Assembly (NCBI GenBank): GCA_963975885.1
Contig: CAXBIS010000011.1
Location: 1 to 64,000 of the forward strand
Direction of reading: 5' to 3'
DNA: 64,000 nucleotides
Origin: Pseudazoarcus sp963975885
GTDB lineage: Bacteria > Pseudomonadota > Gammaproteobacteria > Burkholderiales > Rhodocyclaceae
The translations under genes were made by a program, and so were the position numbers. The stretch's first letter is position 1, and each line of letters begins with the position of its first letter. This document shows, piece by piece, positions 53,170 to 62,465 of this stretch. Under the pieces are notes generated by a model that was not told the origin of the DNA, made no database searches, and saw only the letters and a program-made list of their open reading frames with translations.

Positions 53170-54324
53170 TCAGCGCAACTGCTGCTGCAGCAGTTCGAGA
53201 ATGCGTCGCGCATTGCGCGACGAATCCAGACCGCCTTCCGCACTGAGCACCGTGACCTGCGAGGCGTCGCGGTCGCCTTCGACGAGGATGCGGTACTCAG
53301 CACCCGGTTTCTGCTCGTCGCCGGACCTGCCGAACGAGAACAGACGCGAGAAGAAGCCGCCCTGATTGTCACGCTTGCGCCGCGCCTCCTCGTCCGGATC
53401 GATGTAGCGCACGAAGAACAAGCCCTGCGAGCGGTCGCGATCCTGAACCGTGAAGCCGATGCGGTCGAGAGCGAGGCCCACACGGCGCCACGCACGATCG
53501 AAGGATTCGTCCACCGCCAGCCCCAGCCGCCCGTCGGGCAGCCCCAGCGTGGCGCGCTCGGGCACCGACTCGCTGGAGGCCTCCAGCACCGCCTCGGCAC
53601 GCGTTTCCTCGGCGCCCAAATAGAGCATCAGGCGGCGCAGCATCTCGATCTCGAGTTCCGGGTCCGCCTCGCGGGGTTGCCACTTGGTGCTGTCCTGCTG
53701 GGCGCTGTCGAACACCTCCTCGACGCCGCGATGGCTGATGAAGATCTCAACCGTGCCCGGCTCCTGCCCCCTCTCGAGGCGCGTGCGGAACTTGTCGCGC
53801 TCGGCGGTCGAGAACAGGTTGTCGAACAGACGGCCCAGCGTCGAGCGCAGAAAGTCCTGCGGGATCTTGGCGCGGTCCTCGGCCCAGTCGGTTTCCATGA
53901 TGCCCAGTGCGGGCTGGTCGATGTCGACGATGAAGCCCAGCTCGGTCCAGAAATCGCGTAATTGCGGCCACAACTCGTCCGGGTCGGCCTGAACGACCAG
54001 CCAGCGCTGCGAGCCGGCGCGCTCGATGCGCATGTTGTCGACCGGCACCAGTACCTCGGTCGTCTCGATCTGCGCACCGGCCTGCCGGTCGCCTTCGTAG
54101 GCCGAGTAGGTGGCCACGCCACGCGGCGCCACGTCGGGCACCGCGTAGCGGTCATCACGCGTGAGTTGCGTCAGGTCGGGCGGGATCTCCAGCGTATTGG
54201 TCGCCGGGCGCGCACTCTTGTAATCGATCTTCTTGCCTTCGAGCAGACCACCGGAGGAGGAGCACCCGGCCAGTCCGACGGCCAGCGCAAGCATGGAAAC
54301 AGATGTGCGCAGTTTGACTTTCAT
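53170..54324 (-). CDS. bamC: outer-membrane assembly lipoprotein BamC (NlpB)
   Basis: 384 residues. Lipobox AVGLAGC puts the lipidated cysteine at C20. The unstructured N-terminal segment binding BamD (GGLLEGKKIDYKSARPATNT, PPDLTQL) is well conserved. Two helix-grip domains follow, about 105-220 and 270-384. It is longer than the 344-aa enteric protein, with an acidic insert. Position directly after dapA matches E. coli. Start ATG 54324; the frame upstream overlaps dapA. Confidence 0.93.
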   Translation of the reverse strand: MKVKLRTSVSMLALAVGLAGCSSSGGLLEGKKIDYKSARPATNTLEIPPDLTQLTRDDRYAVPDVAPRGVATYSAYEGDRQAGAQIETTEVLVPVDNMRIERAGSQRWLVVQADPDELWPQLRDFWTELGFIVDIDQPALGIMETDWAEDRAKIPQDFLRSTLGRLFDNLFSTAERDKFRTRLERGQEPGTVEIFISHRGVEEVFDSAQQDSTKWQPREADPELEIEMLRRLMLYLGAEETRAEAVLEASSESVPERATLGLPDGRLGLAVDESFDRAWRRVGLALDRIGFTVQDRDRSQGLFFVRYIDPDEEARRKRDNQGGFFSRLFSFGRSGDEQKPGAEYRILVEGDRDASQVTVLSAEGGLDSSRNARRILELLQQQLR

Positions 54325-54346
54325 GGGCCAGGAGGTCCCTCGCATG

Positions 54347-55225
54347 TCACACCTCGATGCCGGCACGACGCATCGCTGCGCGCACCCGCTCGTGGAAGGT
54401 TTCGGAAAGCGGAGTCAGCGGCAGGCGGATGCCACCCTCGATCAGCCCCATCTGCTGCGTGGCCCACTTGACAGGAATCGGGTTGGCCTCGCAGAACAGG
54501 TGGCGATGCAGCCACAGCAGACGCGCGTTGATCTCGCGCGTCTTCAAGCCGTCGCCGGCCAGCGCGGCTACGCACATCTCGTGCATCAGGCGCGGCGCGA
54601 CGTTGGCGGTCACCGAGATCGCCCCGTGCCCGCCATGCAGAATGAAGGCCGCAGTCGTCATGTCGTCGCCCGAATATAGCGCGAAGCCCTCGGGCGCGCG
54701 TTCGACCAGATCGCAGACACGATCGATGCTGCCCGAAGCGTCCTTGATGCCGACGATGTTGGGAATCTCGGCCAGGCGCAGCGTGGTGTCGTTGGCCATA
54801 TCCGTCACGGTGCGCCCGGGCACGTTGTACAGCACCAGCGGCAGGTCGACGGCCTCGGCGATGGTGCGGAAATGCCGGTACAGGCCTTCCTGCGTGGGCT
54901 TGTTGTAGTAGGGCACGACCGACAGATGCGCGCGCGCGCCAACCTTGGCGGAATAGCTGGCCAACTCGATGGCCTCGGACGTGGAATTGGCGCCCGTGCC
55001 GGCGAGCACAGGGATGCGATCGCCGGCATGCTCGACGGCGACACGGATCAGCTCGCAGTGCTCGTCCATGTCGACGGTGGGCGACTCACCCGAGGTACCG
55101 ACGATGACGATGCCGTCCGTACCCTGTTCGGCGTGGAAATCGATGAGCGAGCGCAGACGCGGATAGTCGAGACGACCGTCCTCGTGCATGGGGGTGACGA
55201 TGGCAACCAGGGAGCCGGTGATCAT
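54347..55225 (-). CDS. dapA: 4-hydroxy-tetrahydrodipicolinate synthase
   Basis: 292 residues. DapA condenses pyruvate with aspartate semialdehyde, the first step of the lysine/diaminopimelate branch. Schiff-base lysine K161 in VGIKDASG, catalytic Y133 (YNVPGRT), T44 in GTSGESPT and Y107, all at the E. coli numbers; S45 replaces the second threonine. Classic TIM barrel. The start ATG begins MITGSLVAIVTPM. Its upstream region is occupied by the repeats at 55281-55630. Confidence 0.97.
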   Translation of the reverse strand: MITGSLVAIVTPMHEDGRLDYPRLRSLIDFHAEQGTDGIVIVGTSGESPTVDMDEHCELIRVAVEHAGDRIPVLAGTGANSTSEAIELASYSAKVGARAHLSVVPYYNKPTQEGLYRHFRTIAEAVDLPLVLYNVPGRTVTDMANDTTLRLAEIPNIVGIKDASGSIDRVCDLVERAPEGFALYSGDDMTTAAFILHGGHGAISVTANVAPRLMHEMCVAALAGDGLKTREINARLLWLHRHLFCEANPIPVKWATQQMGLIEGGIRLPLTPLSETFHERVRAAMRRAGIEV

Positions 55226-55280
55226 GGGTGTCGGAGCAATGGCATCAAAACCGCGATTCTACCTGAAGAAAAACGCGGTA

Positions 55281-55352
55281 AGCCGTAAGCTTCGAGCTGC
55301 AAGTGTGGCCCGTCACCGCTTTGCTGACAGCTTGCAGCTTGGGCTTACGGCT
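55281..55352. repeat. long imperfect inverted repeat upstream of dapA
   Basis: Left arm 55281-55303 (AGCCGTAAGC, 4 nt, AGCTGCAAG) pairs with right arm 55331-55352 (CTTGCAGCT, 3 nt, GCTTACGGCT); loop of 27 nt. Arms have 19 paired bases around one bulge. Typical of interspersed REP-type repeats. It is 56 nt upstream of the dapA ATG and just before the larger element. Confidence 0.8.
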
Positions 55353-55357
55353 CGTCC

Positions 55358-55630
55358 TAGGGCCTGTTCACACTTGCCATGGCGGTCGCGCTTGGCCCAA
55401 ATGGCTCGCAGATCAAGGCGCGGTGACGCCGCAATACCGGGCGTCTTGCAAGGAGCCGCAACGCAGCAGATGCGGGCCATTTGGGCCAAGCCCTGCGGGT
55501 GGGTCTGTATGGCCGCGCCGGCGGCGTTGCGCTCATTGTCAAGGGAATGGTCATTGCCTGCTTCGCGCGTCTTGCCGGCACAGCCATACAGACCCACGCG
55601 ATCCGCCAGCGCAAGTGTGAACAGGCCCTA
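55358..55630. mobile_element. 273-bp non-coding element with terminal inverted repeats and two internal hairpins (MITE-like)
   Basis: Perfect 20-bp terminal repeats: TAGGGCCTGTTCACACTTGC at 55358-55377 and its complement at 55611-55630; pairing continues inwards (TGGCGG-TCGCG) to about 55390/55597. Inside are two long hairpins: arm A 55390-55410 with 55471-55491 (20 of 21 pairs) and arm B 55499-55521 with 55575-55597 (two mismatches). The whole would fold into a three-way junction. No convincing ORF. Its right end provides the TAG stop of the adjacent gene. No obvious target duplication beyond TA. No transposase in the window. Confidence 0.85.
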
Positions 55631-56545
55631 AAGGTCGGCCAGCGCGCGAACGTGCTCGACCGCCGAGCGTCCCAGCGCGGACAGCGCATAACCGCCCTCG
55701 AGCATCGACACGATGCGCCCGTTGGCGCACTCTAGCGCGCGCAACTGCCCGGTGACCCAGGCAAAGTCGGCCTCCACCAGCGCGCAGGAGGCCATATCGT
55801 CTTCCAGGTGCGCGTCGAAGCCTGCCGAGATGAAGATCATCTGCGGCTCGAAGCGGCGCAGCGCCGGCAGCCATTGCGCGGTAACAATCTCGCGCAATGC
55901 CTCGCCACGCAGCCCGGCGCGCACCGGCACGTTGACCCAGTGTTCGGGGGCTTCGCGATCGCCGCTGTAAGGATAGAACGGATGCTGGAAGGTGCTCGCC
56001 ATCATCACGCGTGCATCCTCGCCGAGAATGTCTTCGGTGCCGTTGCCGTGATGTACGTCGAAATCGACGACCGCGACGCGCCCCAGCCCGTGCGCCTCGA
56101 GCGCGTGCAGCGCCGCGATGGCGATGTTGTTGAACAGGCAGAAACCCATCGCGCGCGACCTGCAGGCGTGATGTCCGGGCGGGCGCACTGCGCAGAACGC
56201 GTTGTCGGCCCGCCCTGAGACCACCAGATCCGTCGCCAGCACACCGGCGCCGGCGGCGCGCAGGGCGGCATCGAGCGTGCGCGGGCCGATTGCGGTGTCA
56301 GGATCGAGATGGTGGATGCCGCGCTCGGGTACGGCCGCGCGCAACTCGCCCAGATAGGCCGCCGAGTGCGCACGCAGAATCTGCGCGTCGGTCGCCAGCG
56401 GCGCGTCGTGGAACTCCAGATACGCATCGAGCCCCGAGGCGATCAGCCGGTCGTTGATCGCGCCCAGGCGCTGCGGGCATTCCGGATGATGCGCACCCAT
56501 GTCATGCAGGGCGCAGTCCGCGTGGGTGATGAAAGCCGTCGCCAT
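55628..56545 (-). CDS. histone deacetylase-family amidohydrolase
   Basis: 305 residues. HDAC/AcuC/acetylpolyamine amidohydrolase fold: HHPECPQRLGAI at the start, the active-site pair H125-H126 in RPPGHHACRSRAMGFCLFNN, D161/D163/H165 in VVDFDVHHGNGTEDI (zinc site), ISAGFDAHLED, and LEGGY near the end. Substrate unknown; acetylated polyamines or other deacetylation are possible. The TAG stop comes from the element at 55358-55630, so the C terminus may be slightly changed from the ancestral one. Confidence 0.93.
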   Translation of the reverse strand: MATAFITHADCALHDMGAHHPECPQRLGAINDRLIASGLDAYLEFHDAPLATDAQILRAHSAAYLGELRAAVPERGIHHLDPDTAIGPRTLDAALRAAGAGVLATDLVVSGRADNAFCAVRPPGHHACRSRAMGFCLFNNIAIAALHALEAHGLGRVAVVDFDVHHGNGTEDILGEDARVMMASTFQHPFYPYSGDREAPEHWVNVPVRAGLRGEALREIVTAQWLPALRRFEPQMIFISAGFDAHLEDDMASCALVEADFAWVTGQLRALECANGRIVSMLEGGYALSALGRSAVEHVRALADL

Positions 56546-56596
56546 GCGAGCCGCTCCCGAAACGAACCAGAATCAGAGTGGTCTATTATCCCCGCT

Positions 56597-57541
56597 ATGT
56601 CCGATCCCAGCCAGCCACCCGCCCCGTTCGAACGCGTCACGCGCGTACTTGCCGCCGCCAACGAAATCATTCTTGGCAAGCCTCAACCGTTGCGGCTCGC
56701 GCTCGCCTGCCTGATCGCGCGCGGCCATCTGCTCATCGAGGACCTGCCCGGCGTGGGCAAGACCACGCTGGCGAACGTGTTCGCCCGACTGATCGGCCTG
56801 CACTACCAGCGCGTGCAATTCACCAGCGACCTGCTGCCCGCCGACATCACCGGCGTGTCGATCTTCGATCGCGAGGCCGGCGCCTTCCGCTTCCACCCCG
56901 GACCGCTGTTCGCACAGCTCATCCTCGCCGACGAAATCAACCGTGCCACGCCGAAGACGCAAAGCGCGCTGCTCGAGGCGATGGAGGAGCGCCAGGTCAC
57001 GACGGACGGCGAAACCCATGCACTGCCCGAGCCCTTCTTCGTCATCGCAACCCGCAATCCGGCTACGCAGATTGGCACCTTCCCACTGCCCGAGAGCCAG
57101 CTCGACCGCTTCCTGATGCGCATCCACATGGGCTTTCCGGGGCGCGAGGCCGAACGCGCACTGCTCATGGGCGAGGATAGACGCGAACTGCTGGGACGCA
57201 CGCCAGCGGCGATTTCTCCCGACGACATGCTGGCCCTGCAACGCGCCGCACAGGCAGTTGTGGTTGCGCCACGCCTGATCGACTATGTGCAGGCCCTGCT
57301 CGCGGCCACGCGCGTCGACCCCGACCTGGCCGGCGGCCTCAGTCCGCGTGCCGGCCTCGGTCTGCTCGCCGGCGCGCGTGCCTGGGCGCTGATCGACGGC
57401 CGCGACCACGTATTGCCCGAGGACGTACAGACGGTCTTCCCGCATATCGCCGGCCATCGCCTGCATCTGGCCAACGATGGTCGCCCGGTGCCGCCAGCGC
57501 TGCTCGCGCGCCTGGTGGCCGGCGTTGCCGTGGACGGATGA
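56597..57541 (+). CDS. MoxR-family AAA+ ATPase
   Basis: 314 residues. AAA_3 domain: Walker A LPGVGKTT (K55), Walker B LILADE (D112, E113) followed by INRATPKTQSALLEAMEERQ, and sensor NPATQIGTFPLPESQLDRF. C-terminal lid at about 230-310. MoxR ATPases work as chaperones for DUF58/VWA partner proteins. It overlaps the DUF58 gene by 4 bp. ATG 56597 is the first Met outside the divergent hdac gene. Confidence 0.95.
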   Translation: MSDPSQPPAPFERVTRVLAAANEIILGKPQPLRLALACLIARGHLLIEDLPGVGKTTLANVFARLIGLHYQRVQFTSDLLPADITGVSIFDREAGAFRFHPGPLFAQLILADEINRATPKTQSALLEAMEERQVTTDGETHALPEPFFVIATRNPATQIGTFPLPESQLDRFLMRIHMGFPGREAERALLMGEDRRELLGRTPAAISPDDMLALQRAAQAVVVAPRLIDYVQALLAATRVDPDLAGGLSPRAGLGLLAGARAWALIDGRDHVLPEDVQTVFPHIAGHRLHLANDGRPVPPALLARLVAGVAVDG

Positions 57542-58512
57542 AAACAACCGAAGCGCTGGAACGCCTGCCCGACGCGCTCGCGCGCAAGTTCGGTCGCAGG
57601 CGCGACGACACCCTGCCGGTCACGCTGCGCCAGGGGCGCATCTATGTATTGCCCACGGCCGCCGGCCTGTCCTTCGCGCTTGCGCTGCTGGTGATGCTGA
57701 TCGGGGCGATCAATTACGGCCTGAGCCTGGGCTACGCGCTGGTTTTCCTGCTGTTCGGACTCGGCGTAGCCAGCACCGTGCACGCCTTTCGCAACCTGCT
57801 CGGGCTGCGCATCCTGCGCGTGGCGGTCGAGCCGGTGTTCGCCAACGAGACCGCAACGCTGCGCCTGTACGTCGAAAACCCTTCGAACTGGCGGCGTGCC
57901 GCGCTGCGCATTCGTGTCGGCGACATCGAGACCCATGCAACGCTCGAAGCGGGCGCCGCCGAGACGCTCGCCGTCGCCGTGCCCACCGAACACCGTGGCT
58001 GGCTCGCGATCGAGCGCATCGCGCTGTACACCACCTGGCCACTCGGGCTCGCCAGGGCCTGGAGCGTGCTGCGACCGACTGTCTCCGTGCTCGTCTACGC
58101 CGCGCCCGAACGCAACGCGCCGCCCCTGCCCTCGGGTGACGGCTCCACCGAAGGCCTGCGGGGAGACGGCGATGACGACTTTGCCGGCCTGCGTGCGCAC
58201 CGGCTCACGGACTCACCCCGCCATGTCGCCTGGAAGGCGGTGGCGGCCGGCGGGCCGATGCTGACCAAGGAATTCGCCGGAAATGAGGGCGCAGCCCTGG
58301 AACTCGACTGGCATGCCCTATCCGGGTGTCCGCAGGATGACGCCCGCGCGGCGAGGCTCACCGCCTGGGCGCTGGCCGCCGAATCGCGCGCGCTGAGCTA
58401 CGCACTGACGACACCCGATGGCCGGCTCGCGCCCGCGCACGGACGCGCTCATCTGTCCGCCTGCCTGGCGCGACTCGCCCTGGCCAGGAGCCGCCATGGC
58501 CCGCACGCCTGA
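57538..58512 (+). CDS. DUF58 family membrane protein
   Basis: 324 residues. Two N-terminal membrane helices (about 37-57 and 60-80) followed by a soluble region. DUF58 core at about 205-250: GLRAHRLTDSPRHVAWKAVA and GPMLTKEF. The conserved partner of MoxR and of the transglutaminase encoded next. ATGA overlap with moxR. The molecular function is unknown; cell-envelope integrity roles are suspected for the cluster. Confidence 0.92.
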   Translation: MKTTEALERLPDALARKFGRRRDDTLPVTLRQGRIYVLPTAAGLSFALALLVMLIGAINYGLSLGYALVFLLFGLGVASTVHAFRNLLGLRILRVAVEPVFANETATLRLYVENPSNWRRAALRIRVGDIETHATLEAGAAETLAVAVPTEHRGWLAIERIALYTTWPLGLARAWSVLRPTVSVLVYAAPERNAPPLPSGDGSTEGLRGDGDDDFAGLRAHRLTDSPRHVAWKAVAAGGPMLTKEFAGNEGAALELDWHALSGCPQDDARAARLTAWALAAESRALSYALTTPDGRLAPAHGRAHLSACLARLALARSRHGPHA

Positions 58513-60472
58513 TCGCGCAGCACCACGCGCGGCGTCGCTATGGCTGTTTGCAACGGCGCTGGTCACGGTGGTGCCGCACACGGCCTATCTGCCGCTGTGG
58601 GCATCGGGCGCGTGCGCGCTGCTGCTCGCATGGCACCTGGCACGCGCGCGCAGCAACGGCCCGAGGATCGGGCGCGTGCACCGCCTTTCGCTGCTGCTCA
58701 TCGCGCTCACCGTCGCGCTCGCCGTGCGGCTGGATTTCGGCTACTTCTTCGGCAAGGCACCGGGCATCGCGATGCTCGCCACGCTGCTGTGCATGAAACT
58801 GCTCGAAGGCAATAGCCCGCGCGACGTGCGGGCCGGCGTACTGCTCGCCTTCTTCCTGCAACTCGCCCTGTTCTTCGACGACCAGACGCTGACAGCCTCG
58901 TTGTTCGCGCTGACCGGTGCGCTGTGCGCGGCGGCCACCATGCTCGCGCTCGAAGACCCCGAGCGTTCGCCGTGGCGCACGCTGCGTACCGGTGGCACCC
59001 TGATGCTGCAGGCCATACCGTTTCTGATCGTACTGTTCATGCTGTTCCCGCGCCTGCCCGGGCCGCTGTGGGGCCTGCCGCGCGACGCCTGGGAAGGCAT
59101 GACCGGCCTGTCCGAGGAGATGGCGCCGGGCTCGATTGCGGAGCTCGGCCTGTCAAGCGAGATCGCGCTGCGCGCCGACTTTGCCGACACGCTGCCACCA
59201 CCCGCACAGCGCTACTGGCGCGGTCCCGTCCTGAGCGAGTTCGACGGGCGCGTGTGGCGCATGACGCGCAGCGCGCAACTTGCCGAGCCGGCCTATGCAC
59301 TCGCCGGCCCGGCCATCGACTACGTGCTGACGGTGGAGCCGCACAACAAGCGCTGGCTGCTCGCGCTCGACTTCCCGGGCGAAGTGGCGCGCAATGACGT
59401 CGCCTACGGCAGCGAATACATGCTGCTGGCCGAGCGTCCGTTGCGCACGCGCACGCAGCTTTCGTTGCAGGCCTATCCGCAAACCATCATTGGCCAGGAG
59501 GAATCGGCTGCGGTACTGGAAGCGGCCACGCGCCTGCCCGAGGACGCCGGCCCGCGCACCCGTATTCTGGTGGACGAACTCGTCGCCGACGCCAACGATG
59601 CCTCGCAGATCCTCGATCGCGTGCTCGCTTGGTTCTCGACCAACGCGCTGACCTACACGCTCTCCCCGCCCCTGCTCGAGGACGACCCCATCGATGAATT
59701 CCTGTTCGACGCGCGCCGTGGCTTCTGCGAGCACTTCTCGTCGGCCTTCGTCTTCATGATGCGCGCTGCCGGCGTGCCTGCGCGCGTCGTCACCGGCTAC
59801 CAGGGCGGCACGCTCAACCGCGTCGACGGAACGCTGGTGGTGCGCCAATCCGACGCCCACGCCTGGGCCGAGACCTGGCTGCCCGGGCGCGGCTGGGTAC
59901 GCGTCGATCCGACCGCACTGGCCGCACCATCGCGTATCGAGAGCGGCGTCTCGGCCGCGCTGCCTGCCGGCGAGACGCGCCCGATGATGATGCGCGATGG
60001 CGCCGCAGCCGATGCGCTGCGTGCACTGCGTGATCGCTGGGAGGCGCTGGGCAACGCCTGGAACCGCAACGTGGTCGGCTACGACCGCCAACGCCAGAGG
60101 GACTTCCTGCAGCACCTGGGCTTCGAGCAGCCGGATTGGCGCACGCTGGGCTTCGCGCTCGGTGCGGGACTGGCGACCTTGATGCTGGCTCTGCTCGCGT
60201 GGGCACTGCACCAACGCCGCTCCGGAGATTCGCTCGATCATCTGTGGCGCCGCTTCGGCGCGCGCCTGGCGCGCCGGGGTCTGGCGCGTTTGCCTGCAGA
60301 AGGCCCGATCGATTACGCTGAGCGAGTCGCACGTGCGCTGCCCGACCGGGCGAGTGAGGTGCGCCTTATCGCGCGCAGCTATGCGCGCCTGCGCTACGGT
60401 CCACCGAGCGCGAACGCCACCGCGCTGACGCGCGAGCTGGCACAACGCATCCGGGAGTTTTCACCACAATGA
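58496..60472 (+). CDS. membrane-anchored transglutaminase-like protein (TgpA type, DUF3488)
   Basis: 658 residues. Several membrane helices in the first ~180 residues (DUF3488), then a periplasmic transglutaminase core with the catalytic triad C411 (RRGFCEHFSSAF), H455 (SDAHAWAE) and D471 (RVDPTA), then a final helix (about 557-577) and a cytoplasmic DUF4129-like tail (PIDYAERVARALP). P. aeruginosa TgpA is an essential protein of this type. It overlaps the DUF58 gene by 17 bp; ATG 58496. Confidence 0.93.
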   Translation: MARTPDRAAPRAASLWLFATALVTVVPHTAYLPLWASGACALLLAWHLARARSNGPRIGRVHRLSLLLIALTVALAVRLDFGYFFGKAPGIAMLATLLCMKLLEGNSPRDVRAGVLLAFFLQLALFFDDQTLTASLFALTGALCAAATMLALEDPERSPWRTLRTGGTLMLQAIPFLIVLFMLFPRLPGPLWGLPRDAWEGMTGLSEEMAPGSIAELGLSSEIALRADFADTLPPPAQRYWRGPVLSEFDGRVWRMTRSAQLAEPAYALAGPAIDYVLTVEPHNKRWLLALDFPGEVARNDVAYGSEYMLLAERPLRTRTQLSLQAYPQTIIGQEESAAVLEAATRLPEDAGPRTRILVDELVADANDASQILDRVLAWFSTNALTYTLSPPLLEDDPIDEFLFDARRGFCEHFSSAFVFMMRAAGVPARVVTGYQGGTLNRVDGTLVVRQSDAHAWAETWLPGRGWVRVDPTALAAPSRIESGVSAALPAGETRPMMMRDGAAADALRALRDRWEALGNAWNRNVVGYDRQRQRDFLQHLGFEQPDWRTLGFALGAGLATLMLALLAWALHQRRSGDSLDHLWRRFGARLARRGLARLPAEGPIDYAERVARALPDRASEVRLIARSYARLRYGPPSANATALTRELAQRIREFSPQ

Positions 60473-61503
60473 ACCGCGTTCTCAGCATGCTCGCCTGTAC
60501 CGCCATACTGGCGCTGCCGACCTTTGCCGCCCACGCCTCGTACGCCGAGCACGAAGAGGCCCGTCATTTCATCGCGGAGATGGTGCGCACGCACGGCCTG
60601 GACGAGGCCGAACTGCGCTCCGTCCTCGATCGCACCGAGCGCCTCGACCGCGTCATCGAACTGATTCGCCCGCCTGCGACCCGCCCCGGTGGAGAGCGCT
60701 CCTGGGTTCGCTATCGCGACCGCTTTCTCAACGACGCGCGCATCGAAAACGGGCTCGACTTCTGGTTCGAGCATCGCGCCACGGTGGATGCGGCCAGTCG
60801 CCGTTTTGGCGTACCGCCCGAGTTCATCGTTGCCATCATCGGGGTCGAGACCCATTACGGACGTCACACCGGTAATTTCCAGACCGTGAACGCGCTGGCC
60901 ACCCTGGCCTTCGACTATCCGCCGCGTGCCCCGCTGTTCCGGCGCGAGCTCGAGAACCTGCTGCTGCTGGCGAACGAACAGCAACGTGACCCGTTCAGTT
61001 ACTACGGCTCCTACGCCGGCGCGCTGGGCTATCCGCAGTTTCTGCCGAGCAGCGTGCGCGCCTATGCGGTGGATTTCGACGGTGACGGACGTATCGATTT
61101 CGAGTCCGGCCCGGCCGACGCAATCGGCAGCGTCGCCAACTACTTCGCAGAGCATGGCTGGCGCCCCGGCGAACCGGTCGCCACGCGCGTGGCCCTGCCC
61201 GACGGGCTGGACCCTGCGCCACTGATCGCCGCCGGCATCGAACCTTCGCTGGATACCGCACAGCTGGCTGCGCGGGGCGTAATCGGTCTGCGCGGGGAAT
61301 TGCACACCGCGAACGCGACGTTGTTCGACCTGCCCACGCCGGGAGCCGACACGCAGTACTGGCTGGGCTATCGCAACTTCTACGTGATCACGCGCTACAA
61401 CCGCAGCAGCTTCTACGCAATGTCGGTGCTGGAACTGGCCGAGACGCTGCGCTACCGCTTCGAGCGCGAGCACACCGTCGCGAACGCGACGAACGAAGAC
61501 TGA
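60469..61503 (+). CDS. mltB: membrane-bound/periplasmic lytic murein transglycosylase B
   Basis: 344 residues. Signal peptide MNRVLSMLACTAILALPTFA, cut near AHA. Here the N-terminal cysteine is C10, with no good lipobox, so it is probably soluble in the periplasm. Catalytic glutamate E127 in IIGVETHYGRHTG; SLT_2 domain at about 30-320, with GALGYPQFLPSSVRAYAVDF. It overlaps the transglutaminase gene by 4 bp (ATGA). The stop is one base away from the rpoS stop on the other strand. Confidence 0.94.
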   Translation: MNRVLSMLACTAILALPTFAAHASYAEHEEARHFIAEMVRTHGLDEAELRSVLDRTERLDRVIELIRPPATRPGGERSWVRYRDRFLNDARIENGLDFWFEHRATVDAASRRFGVPPEFIVAIIGVETHYGRHTGNFQTVNALATLAFDYPPRAPLFRRELENLLLLANEQQRDPFSYYGSYAGALGYPQFLPSSVRAYAVDFDGDGRIDFESGPADAIGSVANYFAEHGWRPGEPVATRVALPDGLDPAPLIAAGIEPSLDTAQLAARGVIGLRGELHTANATLFDLPTPGADTQYWLGYRNFYVITRYNRSSFYAMSVLELAETLRYRFEREHTVANATNED

Positions 61504-61504
61504 T

Positions 61505-62452
61505 CTACAAAAGGACGTCGCGCGAAATGCCGCGGCGGCGGATGGAACGGCGTAGCTGACCAAGCGCCTCGAGCTGGATCTGGCGCACGCGCTCGCGCGT
61601 CAGACCCAGACGTACGGCCAACTCCTCAAGCGTCATGATCGGGCACTCGTCGATCCCGTAGCGGTGACGGATCACGGTGCGCTGTTTGTCATTGAGCTTG
61701 TCGATCCAGTCTCGCACCAGATCCTCGATCTCGTGTTCCTGAATCATGGTGTCGGCGGAACACGCCTGGTCGTCGGCCAGCGACTCACCGATGGACAGCG
61801 TCGGATCGATGTCGAGCGGTGCGTCCAGTGAGGCCGTGTGCTCGGCCAGCGCGAGCAGTGCGCGCACCTGGTCGACGGTCTTGTTGAGTCGCTGCGCAAC
61901 TTCCTCGAGCGTGAATTCGCCGTTGCCGAGCGCCTCGAGCGCGCGTTGCGCCCGCAGAACCTGGTTGAGTTCCTTGACCACATGCACGGGCAATCGGATC
62001 GTGCGCGACTGGTTCATGATCGCGCGCTCAATGTTCTGGCGTATCCACCAGGTAGCGTAGGTCGAGAAGCGAAAGCCGCGCTCGGGGTCGAATTTATCGA
62101 GGGCGTGCATCAGCCCGAGGTTGCCTTCCTCGACCAGGTCGAGCAGCGGAATGCCGCGGTTGAGATAGTGCTTGGCGATATTGACGACCAGGCGCAGGTT
62201 GCGCTCGATCATGGTCTGACGCGCTTCGAAGTCGCCCGCCCGCACCCGGCGAGTCAGCACCCCTTCCTCTTCGGCGGTCAGCAGGGGGTTGGCGCCGATC
62301 TCGTTGAGATAGATCTGCGTGACGTCGCTGAGAAAATCGCTCTCTGCCGGAGCGGGCGTTGCGGCCGGCTCGCCCAGCGCCTCAACCTCAAGCGGCAGAT
62401 CCGGCTCGCGGGCAACGCTCTGTTCGTCGTCGTCATCGGCCGAATCGTACAT
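61505..62452 (-). CDS. rpoS: stationary-phase sigma factor RpoS
   Basis: 315 residues. Sigma70-family: region 1.2 LNEIGANPLLTAEEE, region 2 ARQTMIERNLRLVVNIAKHY and RGFRFSTYATWWIRQNIERA, region 3 VDQVRALLALAEHTASLDAP, region 4 LAVRLGLTRERVRQIQLEAL. The regular nlpD-rpoS order identifies it as RpoS rather than RpoH or RpoD. A main rpoS promoter usually lies inside nlpD. Convergent with mltB, with 1 nt between stops. Confidence 0.95.
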   Translation of the reverse strand: MYDSADDDDEQSVAREPDLPLEVEALGEPAATPAPAESDFLSDVTQIYLNEIGANPLLTAEEEGVLTRRVRAGDFEARQTMIERNLRLVVNIAKHYLNRGIPLLDLVEEGNLGLMHALDKFDPERGFRFSTYATWWIRQNIERAIMNQSRTIRLPVHVVKELNQVLRAQRALEALGNGEFTLEEVAQRLNKTVDQVRALLALAEHTASLDAPLDIDPTLSIGESLADDQACSADTMIQEHEIEDLVRDWIDKLNDKQRTVIRHRYGIDECPIMTLEELAVRLGLTRERVRQIQLEALGQLRRSIRRRGISRDVLL

Positions 62453-62465
62453 GCGGACCTCGTCG

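Noticed and set aside
55226..55261. dapA promoter with TAGAAT at 55256-55261 (minus strand)
   Set aside because: The -10 resembles the consensus, but no acceptable -35 is present at 16-18 nt, and the repeats upstream confuse the picture.
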